This document shows positions 1-7,342 of a DNA stretch of 12,793 bases, piece by piece. Each line of letters opens with the position of its first letter. Position 1 is the stretch's first letter. The notes under the pieces are model-generated. The model did not search any database. It was given only the letters and a program-made list of their open reading frames with translations, and had not been told where the DNA came from. The position numbers and the translations under genes are program-made. Origin of the DNA: Cephalothrix simula (taxonomy: Eukaryota; Nemertea; Palaeonemertea; Archinemertea; Cephalotrichidae); the NCBI GenBank assembly GCA_035591015.1, contig JAXIUW010180848.1:1-12793 (forward strand), read 5' to 3'.

Positions 1-192
1 TTATTTAACAATCGTTTACATTTGGTCATAAAGGTACGTACGGAGGGGGAACGCCCACACCTGTACCTACATCTACAGGATCCGTGCAGTTTCGTTTAAA
101 TCGTTGATCGAAAATCCAGTCCTAAGTACGTTCCGGTCGTCAAATGTAAAGGATGCAAGCTTCAAAAGTAAGGTTAAATTTGACTGTAACAT

Positions 193-363
193 CTACATGT
201 CATGCGTCTCAGATGCCTTTAAATTCTTGAATCGCCTAGCACAAGCGCGGAAATATCCGGCCAGTCTTCCGGCGTTTTCGACACACGACCGGTGTGAAAG
301 AGATGCCTGTCCGGCAGAAGCTGGTCCAGGCTTTATACTTTCTGTAGTCGACGAAAGATAAGC
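193..363 (-). other. GC-richer island, possible exon or relic
   Basis: This block is clearly richer in G and C than the surrounding AT-rich DNA and contains words such as CCGGCCAG, CCGGCG and CGACCGG. On the minus strand it is open for 56 codons from just after a stop at 364-366 to a TAG at 193-195. The translation is rich in Ala, Gly, Arg and Ser. The base before the reading frame is the end of CCCTAG, which could act as a splice acceptor, but the pyrimidine tract is poor. A plus-strand frame is also open across it (104-361), as expected for GC-rich DNA, so open frames alone prove nothing. I do not recognise the product. It may be a terminal exon, a fragment of a dispersed repeat or a relic. 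The compositional shift is seen; the coding idea is inference. Confidence 0.25.
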
Positions 364-365
364 CT

Positions 366-398
366 AGGGATGAATGTCCCCTCCAGGGATGAATGTCC
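366..398. repeat. Two-copy 19-base tandem repeat
   Basis: The word AGGGATGAATGTCC occurs at 366-379 and again at 385-398, a spacing of 19 bases. The intervening bases are CTCC-like in both copies. It is a small local duplication with no visible function. Confidence 0.8.
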
Positions 399-1350
399 TC
401 CCTGAGTGTATGATATGTTATATAAACAGGACAAAATTCCCTACCGAAAATGAATCCTGCCACACCAGAAGTTGTGAACAAATTCGAAAACTTTACTCTC
501 ACGAGACTCGAATTGGACAAATTCGATTTATGCCATATTTTACAAATTATTTCTCTACTTTTCTCTCTTAGATAACCATTTCTAACATATCATCTGAATC
601 CCTTTGATAATAGATAAAACACTTATGAAAAAATGATGGTCAAACAATATATCAGTTTATGGAACCTGACAAAGCTTTGATGTTGAGTGATACTCGATAC
701 CCGATATCGATCGAAAAACCAAAAAGGAAATCGAAGAAAATATGCCAGCCATAAAACGAAACTTATTTTAAAACAAAAGAGAAGACTTTTAAAAATATTC
801 GATACAACAGTCAGATTATCGACACAGTATATACCATATTGTAATTCAGAGACATCAGTTCAAGTCGAAAATTCGATTTTCTTTCTTATTACTATTGATT
901 CATTATATTTTAACGACTTCAGAGAAATACCATAACGTAGAAAGAAGCAGTTTACTTTTTGGAGAAAGCACTAAACTATAGTATGATTTTTTAAAATGTA
1001 AAAAAAAAAAACGGAAAATATAAAAAAAATTCGTCCAGTAACATAATATGTCAATTGATCGATAAAAGGCGTAATATAAACCTTACTTTATCTGATATTT
1101 TTGAAGATTCTCATGCTGTTTAGCAGTTTATGTATGACACATCCGATATTTCAAATTAGATACGTTCTCAACAAAAATCGATGGATTGGACAACAAAGAG
1201 ATGTCTCAATGAAAAACAATGATACATCCCTCCAGTACAAGCAACAGTTTTGCATCCCAAAGTGCTGGGTATAAAAAGATGCTATAAAACTGGTGAGTGG
1301 AAGATAGTTTGTTGGGAACTAGTCTGGTCAACGTAAATCACGTAACTTAC
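399..1350. other. AT-rich DNA without recognisable genes
   Basis: Nothing here supports a gene. The short open frames have many competing frames and AT-biased translations. A run of twelve A bases lies at 1000-1011 inside a longer A-rich stretch. A 16-base word, GATTGGACAACAAAGA, at 1184-1199 recurs in the foldback element near 2123-2138. This may be a fragment of the same family or coincidence. Confidence 0.6.
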
Positions 1351-1451
1351 CAGCGTCCCTGGGACTGTAGCACCATTTGGGTAATGTAGAGGGGTAACAA
1401 CATAACCGGGAAGTTGACCACTAGATCTTTCACTAGATGGATCATTTTTAT
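1351..1451 (-). CDS. Candidate internal exon of an unidentified gene
   Basis: This is the best protein-coding candidate in the window. Read on the minus strand, it is preceded by a long pyrimidine tract ending TTCTTTTTTGCAG (acceptor AG at 1452-1453) and followed by CTG|GTAAGT (donor at 1345-1350), both very close to the metazoan consensus. The 101 bases between are open in the frame starting DKNDPSSERSSGQ and ending HYPNGATVPGTL. In this frame the upstream intron would split a codon after its first base and the downstream intron would fall between codons. The translation is rich in Pro, Ser, Gly and Thr and looks like a low-structure region. I do not recognise the protein. A second frame is also open, beginning IKMIHLVKDL, but it is less protein-like. 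No neighbouring exon could be identified confidently, so strand and frame rest on the splice signals. It could be a chance combination of good splice sites. Confidence 0.45.
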
Positions 1452-1537
1452 CTGCAAAAAAGAATAGAAATAACTTTTCAAAACATTTTAAACACACAAC
1501 AAATGGTCAAATGGAAAATGGGTAAAATGTAAAAAAT

Positions 1538-1550
1538 CCCCCCCCCCCCC
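1538..1550. repeat. Poly-C tract of 13 bases
   Basis: An uninterrupted run of C follows an A-rich stretch and is closed by GTGGAGATCTCC, which contains a 10-base palindrome. If the candidate exon is real, this lies in its upstream intron. Such runs are prone to length error in sequencing. Confidence 0.9.
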
Positions 1551-1584
1551 GTGGAGATCTCCCAGAAGGGGCCATTGTAACCCC

Positions 1585-2261
1585 TTAATTATGGCGTACC
1601 AAACGGTCTAAAACCGCAAAAATAAGGGTCCTTCTTTAATGTCCAATCAATTTCATTCCTGTGTAAACGTGACCCGTAAATATCCAATCAAAGAATGTTC
1701 TTAAGTAGGGCCCTTTTTAATTAAGAAGGCCCTTCTTAGTTAAATTTAGCTTTAAAAGGGGCCCTACTTGATCAACCAATCAGAGCGCAGAAGGGCCCTT
1801 CTTAATCATCCAATTGGATTCCCGTTTACAAATTGTTAAATGGCATCCTTTTAGATTATTAAGAAGGGCCCTTCTTAAGCTTCGCTTCTGATTGGTTCAC
1901 TAAATAGGGCCCTTTTTAAGCTGATTTTGATGATCGACCCCGTTAGGCTAAGAAGGGCCCTTCTTTGTTAAAAAGGGTCTTTCTGAATTGAGGATTCCGA
2001 TTGGTCAAATATAGAAGGATCCTTCTTTCTTAAGAAGGGCTCTTCTTAGTTAAAAATGGCCCTACTTAAGAACAGTCTTTCATTGGATATTTGCAGGTCA
2101 CGTGTTACACGGGAATGAAATTGATTGGACAACAAAGAAGGACCCTTCTTAGTTAAATAGGGCCTTGTTTTATTAAAGAATGACCCTTTTTCACAAAGAA
2201 TTCTTAGTAAAGAAGGACGCTTATTTTTGAGGTTTTAGACCGTTTGATATTCCATACTTAA
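1585..2261. mobile_element. Foldback element built on GGGCCC palindromes
   Basis: The two ends are inverted copies. The left has AAACGGTCTAAAACC (1601-1615) and the right has GGTTTTAGACCGTTTG (2231-2246). Further in, AATTTCATTCCTGTGTAA and TCTTAAGTAGGGCC on the left match GGGAATGAAATTGATTGGAC and GGCCCTACTTAAGA on the right in inverse orientation. The right arm has an extra block of roughly 80 bases. Similarity reaches TTAA at 1585-1588 and 2258-2261, which suggests a TTAA target site as used by piggyBac and Kolobok families. Inside is a second, off-centre inverted pair (about 1754-1815 with 1848-1918, sharing ACCAATCAGA-type words). Several copies of the self-complementary word GAAGGGCCCTTC also occur, including a 20-base perfect palindrome at 1859-1878. 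No transposase frame exists, so it is non-autonomous. Superfamily assignment is inference. Confidence 0.8.
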
Positions 2262-2306
2262 TCATATACATCTTGGGAAAGGCCATGTAAAAATACAGAC
2301 TATGGG

Positions 2307-2403
2307 GATTTTTAAATTTTTTGCCCCACCATGGTTGGAAGTAGTGAGGCAAAAATTTTGCCTCACTACTTCCAATCATGGTGGGGCAAAAAATTTAAAA
2401 ATC
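2307..2403. repeat. Near-perfect 97-base palindrome
   Basis: Two 48-base arms meet at AAAAATTTT (2351-2359). The left arm runs from GATTTTTAAATTTTTTG through GCCCCACCATGG to GAGGCAAAA and is repeated in inverse order on the right with a single mismatch at 2334. Outside it, ACAGAC at 2295-2300 and GTCTGT at 2405-2410 could extend the stem across a small bulge. A transcript would fold into one long perfect hairpin. It may be a young MITE or hairpin repeat, or a source of small RNA. No protein frame is seen. Confidence 0.9.
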
Positions 2404-2404
2404 T

Positions 2405-2464
2405 GTCTGTTTTAGACTGTTAAACTGTTTAGCACATTTAATGTGCTAAACAGCTAAAACAGAC
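2405..2464. repeat. 60-base hairpin next to the 97-base palindrome
   Basis: The inner stem pairs CTGTTTAGCACAT (2425-2437) with ATGTGCTAAACAG (2441-2453) across a TTA loop. The outer stem pairs GTCTGTTTTA (2405-2414) with TAAAACAGAC near 2455-2464, with an unpaired left bulge between. It begins one base after the previous palindrome and shares the ACAGAC word, so the two structures could compete. Confidence 0.85.
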
Positions 2465-2549
2465 CACTTATCCGGGCTGAATCATTCAGCGTAGACCTGA
2501 GTTGTTAGGCATATAAACATTAAACTAAATGACGCAACTATAGTATTGG

Positions 2550-2587
2550 GATCTTATCAGGTGAACCGTTGGTACAGTGATAAGGTC
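2550..2587. repeat. Short stem-loop
   Basis: GATCTTATCA (2550-2559) faces TGATAAGGTC (2578-2587) with one mismatch around an 18-base loop. It is small and could be chance, but it continues the unusual density of inverted repeats here. Confidence 0.5.
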
Positions 2588-2651
2588 TTTATGATTTCAG
2601 AGGGAAGGGGCCCCATCACGAATCACATCAGCCGAAAAACATATCACGATC

Positions 2652-3191
2652 CGTACTTACTATAACATGAAACCACATGAAACGACATGAAACCAGTAGG
2701 AAACCACATGAAACTACATCCAAATTTTGGAAACCACTACTAATAAAAAAGGTAATATAGGGAAACTAGTGGAAACCAGTAGAATTTTCTGAATATTATA
2801 AATATCAACTAAATTATGGCCTTTTTTAATTAGCACCCCAAAACTAGTCTTCATCAAATTTGCGGAATTCTTATTTAAATCTACTGTGCCTGCAATGGCA
2901 TCCAGATTTTTTATATTTTGACATAAACACACGAATCTGTGATGGCTGTAAAATTTCTTTTACGGGCCGAGGTGTTGATTTGATGAGGACTAGTTTTGGG
3001 GTGCTTATTATTTAAAAAAGCCATAAGTTAGTTGATATTAATAATAATCAAAAAATTCCACTGGTTTCCGCTAGTTTCCCTATATTGTCTTCTTTATTAG
3101 TAGTGGTTTCCAAAACTTGGAAGTGGTTTCATGTGGTTTCCTACTGGTTTCATGTCGTTTCATGTGGTTTCATGTTATAATAGTAAGTACG
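2652..3191. mobile_element. 540-base element with long terminal inverted repeats
   Basis: The left arm (2652-2859) and right arm (2978-3191) are inverted copies with scattered mismatches and small indels. The ends match perfectly over 11 bases, CGTACTTACTA at 2652-2662 and TAGTAAGTACG at 3181-3191. The outer third of each arm is a degenerate repeat of CATGAAACCA type (its inverse is TGGTTTCATG). ATCACGATC lies immediately outside on both sides (2643-2651 and 3192-3200), a 9-base direct repeat consistent with a target-site duplication. Long terminal repeats with a 9-base duplication are typical of Mutator-like elements; Merlin-type (8-9 bases) is an alternative. The surrounding array contains the same motif, so the duplication may be coincidental. 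There is no transposase, so it is non-autonomous. Confidence 0.75.
2860..2977 (-). other. Unpaired spacer of the 540-base element
   Basis: This is the only part of the element not shared between the arms. On the minus strand a frame is open from 2932 through the spacer into the left arm. It is preceded by an acceptor-like ATTTTACAG (about 2945-2953, minus strand) and starts MCLCQNIKNLDAIAGTV. It could be a captured host fragment, as seen in gene-capturing Mutator-like elements, or simply spacer. I do not recognise the peptide. Part of the frame lies in arm sequence that is plainly non-coding in its other copy, which argues against a working exon. Confidence 0.3.
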
Positions 3192-3445
3192 ATCACGATC
3201 ACATACTTCACGAATCACTTAAACTTAAGCCTAAAATACAAATCACTATCACATTAGGCTCATAATATCTCATCACGAATCACGTACATGTAAGCTCACG
3301 ATCACGTAAGGTAGAATCACGAATCACGAACGCCCAAATTCAGATCACGATCACAAAAAAACACTAAATCACTGGTCACGAAAGCTATTTTCCGAAAATC
3401 ACGAATCACGAAAGCCGATTGTTTGCTCATAACTAATCACGAAAT

Positions 3446-5318
3446 AAAGCTTATGTGGACAGACATTTCATATGACCATGATGTAATCCAGAGGTGGAAA
3501 TTTTGCAGTATTTTGGGTCATTTATTATGACTGATATGCCTATTTTAGCTAGTTTTGGTTTAACTTGAACGATTCGAGCCTCGAGGTGCCCCCTCCACAC
3601 ACAGAAAGTGGGACCCCGGTAGATTTCAACCTCTTAGCACACTGCACCACATGGTGTGTAATTTTTCGCGCCCTTTCCAAAAATTCCAATGCCAATTCTA
3701 GGACAGACCTGTTCTAGGAGATCTCGACATGGGGCGAAATTTTTACGTCCTCCTCCCGATTCTTCCATTTATTTGTGTAAGGGATTGAGGACAGACATCT
3801 AAAAAATCTTAATATCAAGGGAAAATTGGGTTTGGACATCCTGTATAAGTTGGAGGGCCATTAAAGCTATTTATTTTGTAAATAGGCAGTAGTTTCAAGC
3901 ATGAAATTAGATATGGCATAGTATTTTTAACCACTCAGTAAAAAAGTCCTTGGAATACAGAAGGGTTATTTCGAGAGATTCAACAACATTAGTATATTAT
4001 TGTTGAACAATTGGTCATTTAAATACACAAACTTTAATTTTTTAATTTTCCATTACTATCTAGGTCAGACGGAGGGGTCTAAATATAATAAATCCAGGCA
4101 AAATTATATTTAAAAATCGTTTTAAAAAACCGAAAAACGTAAATAATGCACTTTTTTAAGCCTACCGAAAAGCAAACTTATCAATTTTTGATAGAATAAC
4201 TAGTTTAATTGTTTTAAGATTAGACAAGCCGACAAAGACTTTGAAGTACTTAAAAGAATAGGTACAAACAAAAGATAACAATTAAATGAATTTTTAAGCT
4301 TTGTCGGTACATCCAACGTATTCATCCGATCGAAAATCAAGCAAAAAAATAACGAAATAACGAAAACAATAATGAATTGTTTGCACTCGAGAGAAACCGG
4401 ACCCAGAGCCAGCCTCGAACGAAGACAGCCTTCTTCAATTTTTAAAAGGGCCAGAATTTATTTCTAGGCTTCCCAATTATATCCATGACTAACAAGATAA
4501 TCATTGAATAAGCTTATAAACATGACACCGTGGATAGGTTTTCCATTGAAAAATTACTGGTCATCAGCATTTCGATAATGATAACTGGTGAAAAAATGGG
4601 CTATCATTATTCCAAATTTGCGACTTAACACTACAGTTCTTAACATTAAACCAGAACCGATTGACATTATACTAAATGCTATCTGCTCGTGAAGAAAAAC
4701 AATACCAAAGCACAGAATTTAAAAAAAGAAATTATGTTGTAAAATCGAAAATCTCAACTTCCTATTAAGACCGGATAATAGAAGAATCTATAAAGTCAAA
4801 ATTGATATTACACGAAGAAAACCAAAGTAATCTGCGAGAACATATTCTTCAATATTTGAGTATTAATTTGCCAAGAAATATTTCTCGTTTTACCGTATTT
4901 GTGATAATCCTACTTTGACGGCATAGGTATCAAAATCAAGGACTAACAATTAACTATAATCAAATAATATCGATAAAGGACTAATAACTCCTCTTTGCAT
5001 CATAACTTTCAAGAAACAATAAGCACCTTTCTGTACCTACTTCTATATATATACGTATAAATCTCGTCAACTGGAAATAAACCATTATAAATTTCATTTT
5101 AAGGTGAATATAACTCGTAACCCCGGTTTTCAGAGTTTCGGAATCAGTGTTCTAACCATCCCATTGGAACCCAAGTTTCACCTTTAACTCGCCACTGAAG
5201 TTTGTGGTGCCCACCATATTTCCCCTATTTCAAATTTGATAATCGGAGAAGGCTACCCTATACTGGTATGACATGAACCAGTATGAGCACAAAATCAGGC
5301 TATAGAGTATTTGCACAG
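3446..5318. other. Long AT-rich stretch without recognisable features
   Basis: No open frame of note, strong paired splice sites, tandem repeats or long inverted repeats were seen. A small hairpin pairs TCTAGGACA with TGTTCTAGGA near 3698-3718. A reasonable acceptor, CCCGGTTTTCAG, occurs around 5130 with no matching open exon after it. Confidence 0.6.
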
Positions 5319-5583
5319 TTTAATAAAAATAAGCTTACTATAGCTAAAGCGAACATTTTTTAAATATCAAATATATTACGGAAATATCTTTTTCCCTCAT
5401 CAGTGAATTACATTTTTTTATAATTATAAAAATATCTTTTTCCCTCATCAGTGAATTACATTTTTTTATAATTATAAAATAAATGTAATTCACTGATGAG
5501 GAAAAAAGATATTTCCGAAATACATGTATATTTGATATTTAAAAAATGTTGGCTTTAGCTTTAGTAAGCTTATTTTTATTAAA
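5319..5583. mobile_element. 265-base foldback element
   Basis: The ends are perfect inverted copies over 20 bases: TTTAATAAAAATAAGCTTAC at 5319-5338 and its inverse at 5564-5583. Pairing continues inward through AACATTTTTTAAATATCAA, GGAAATATCTTTT and CCTCATCAGTGAATTACAT with only a few differences. The left arm carries an extra tandem copy of a 48-base block that the right arm lacks. There is no coding capacity, so it is a MITE-like or foldback repeat. A 12-base direct repeat AAAATCAGGCTA lies at 5291-5302 and 5583-5594. The left copy is 16 bases away from the inverted repeat, so it is not a clean target-site duplication. The superfamily is unknown. Confidence 0.8.
5383..5478. repeat. Exact 48-base tandem duplication
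   Basis: The blocks at 5383-5430 and 5431-5478 are identical, each starting AATATCTTTTTCCC and ending ATAATTATAAA. Identity in an otherwise diverged element implies that the duplication is recent. It sits next to the hairpin loop of the foldback element, where slippage during replication is plausible. Confidence 0.9.
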
Positions 5584-6173
5584 AAATCAGGCTAATTGAA
5601 TTTGTTTCTGGAGAATTCACATGTAGTTTAAGCCCAATGCAAGAACATTGTGTATGGTTTAGACGACAACAAAAACGCTTATGGCCGTAGATGGTAATTA
5701 CAACTAATCACATCTATGGCACACTCAAATTCAAAACCGATATGACCAAAACAATGTATTCCATCATCATAAGATACTTCTACAATTAAAAGATATCAGT
5801 TTTAAGTAAAGCGCTCAAGGCACCACTCAAGGCTAATATGTGTATTTCCACAATATAGCATTACACAAAAGACAACTTAACCAATAGAGAGAAGCTTACA
5901 TTATGCCCTGCTGGATGGCACAGCCTTGAATAGGTAAGAGCAGAGTCAAATTGACTCTGGTAAGAGGAATAGAACAATTGTTCTTTTTCAAAGCAATTTA
6001 AGAGACGATTCATCAGCGTATTAGCAATATTTAAAAGAAAAACCTTGAAAATTAACAATTTAATTAATCTCTTTTATCTTAAAAATGTAGACAGATACAC
6101 ATTAAAATATGTAAAGCCTGACCATCACCTTAGCAAATCATAATTTAGTTTTTTTCAATGACTCAACATGCAT
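5584..6173. other. AT-rich DNA without recognisable genes
   Basis: Only minor structure is present: a 19-base palindrome CAGAGTCAAATTGACTCTG at 5941-5959 and the word CTCAAGGC repeated near 5814 and 5826. The minus-strand open frame here has no supporting splice context. Confidence 0.5.
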
Positions 6174-6262
6174 GTTGACCTTGGACTCGACCACAGCCTT
6201 GAACTGTGTAAACAATACGTTAACCTTTGACCTTAAAATTTCGGTCATGACCTTGACCTTTG
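6174..6262. repeat. TGACCTTGACC-type motif run
   Basis: The words TTGACCTTGG, GCCTTGAAC, TAACCTTTGACC and ATGACCTTGACCTTTG follow one another over about 90 bases. Such runs are common in molluscan intergenic DNA and resemble tandem nuclear-receptor half-sites (AGGTCA). I regard them as a dispersed low-complexity repeat rather than a proven regulatory site. The minus-strand frame that crosses it (6138-6320) is a by-product of the repeat. Confidence 0.5.
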
Positions 6263-6642
6263 TTAATTTGTGCAGAAATACAATTAAAACAGGTACCGTC
6301 ATAAGATTTATACAAATCAATCAAACAATGTAATAAATCAAAAGTTTATGGCAATCAATTCTTGTAAATGCAAGTTATCAACAAGCTTAGTATTATGGTA
6401 CTTAAATATCCAAAACTATTGCCAATATCGAATCAATTCCAATATTTCTACGAATGTAGAGATCCAATGATAAGCACGATAAATCATAAGCTAGAGCAAA
6501 TTCGTTTAGATTAACTAAATCGAGATTAAACCGCGATTTTACTAATTTGTTGGAAGTCAAAATCTGGCTAACTTCATATGTCAAAATCAATGCTTGTGCG
6601 ACAAAATAAGAAAATACCGCTAGCAACCCCAGAGGCACATTT

Positions 6643-7342
6643 CGCCAGTAGCCGACCTATCCTGAACTCGGGTGACCATCAATGGCCTTTTGGTTTGGTG
6701 ATTTGATCGGCAACTCAGATTTCAAGATATGCGCATGCACTAAACATTGGGCATGCTCAGAATCGAAAAATAGCTTGCCAATCTACTATTTGGGTGCTGC
6801 ATATTTCTATGTGCTTGTAATACATTTATATATTCTAAACCTAGTGGTTTTCGAAGCAGTTAAAACCTACGAATTCAAATTTTTTGAGTCAAGTATATCT
6901 CAAGAACCGTTGGGTTTAGCTCATATAAATGTATTACGGACGAATATAAATATACACCTTTTTAGACAATGGGTATGAATAATTGTCAAATTTGAGCACT
7001 TGGGAGTGTCTCAAATTCTTAGGTTAAATTGATTATATCTCGAAAACCACTAGGTTTAAACTAAGGTATTACAAGAAGATAGAAACATGAACCCAAATGG
7101 TTGATTGGAAGGTTATTTTTCGATTTGAGCATACCCTATTTTCTGCGCATGCGCCCAAATGGTTGATTGGAAGGTTATTTTTTGATTTGAGCATACCCTA
7201 TTTTCTGAGCATGCGCATATCTCGAATACGAGTTATCGTTTTGATATTGCACAGAAATGATTCTTGGTAACATAATTTTCACCAACCAATAGTTAATTGA
7301 AGGTCACTGAAGTTCAGAATACATGTAGGTCGGCTACTGGCG
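6643..7342. mobile_element. 700-base foldback element
   Basis: CGCCAGTAGCCGACCTA at 6643-6659 is perfectly inverted at 7326-7342. Pairing continues through CTGAACT, GTGACC.TCAAT, GATATGCGCATGC, AATCGAAAAATA, CTTGTAATAC and the 18-base AAACCTAGTGGTTTTCGA (6837-6854 against 7040-7057). The centre is a short hairpin at 6989-7017 (AATTTGAG...CTCAAATT). The whole unit therefore folds back on itself. A third, directly oriented copy of the CTCAAGAACC..GGGTTTA segment lies at about 6899-6939. The right arm contains an extra tandem copy of 62 bases. The 98-codon frame at 6682-6978 lies wholly inside the folded unit and is not believed. GAGGCA occurs on both flanks (6632-6637 and 7351-7356), but the spacing is loose. 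It is a non-autonomous element of unknown superfamily. Confidence 0.8.
7092..7215. repeat. 62-base tandem duplication in one foldback arm
   Basis: The blocks at 7092-7153 and 7154-7215 each begin CCCAAATGGTTGATTGG and end in GCATGCG. They differ at two positions (7121 against 7183, and 7146 against 7208). The left arm of the element has a single equivalent block, so the duplication arose after the foldback structure formed. Confidence 0.9.

Larger units (their letters stand above)
2615..3445. repeat. Degenerate ATCACGA motif array, interrupted
   Basis: The words ATCACGA, ATCACGATCAC and ATCACGAATCACGAA recur many times, at about 2615, 2643, 3192, 3209, 3272, 3293, 3315, 3343, 3399 and 3436. 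They are always in the same orientation and separated by variable spacers. The motif lies on both sides of the 540-base inverted-repeat element in the same direction, so the array is not part of the inverted repeat. The element appears to have inserted into it. The spacing is irregular, so this is a motif cluster rather than a clean satellite. No function is visible. Confidence 0.75.

Noticed and set aside
236-520. 94-codon minus-strand open frame
   Set aside because: Several frames are open together over the GC-rich island, and the part above 363 crosses the 19-base tandem repeat. No family resemblance was seen.
2660-2725. Telomere-like repeat (CATGAAACCA)
   Set aside because: The unit is degenerate, mirrored in inverse orientation in the other arm, and unlike any animal telomere repeat.
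2615-3445. CRISPR-like array of short repeats
   Set aside because: Repeats are only 7-11 bases, irregularly spaced and degenerate, in a clearly eukaryotic context.
3565-3595. tRNA T-arm resemblance (GATTCGAGCC)
   Set aside because: The stem around the loop does not pair and no acceptor or anticodon arm can be drawn.
6682-6978. 98-codon plus-strand open frame, the longest in the window
   Set aside because: It lies wholly inside the 700-base foldback and crosses arm sequence whose inverted copy is not open. It has no splice sites or recognisable motif.
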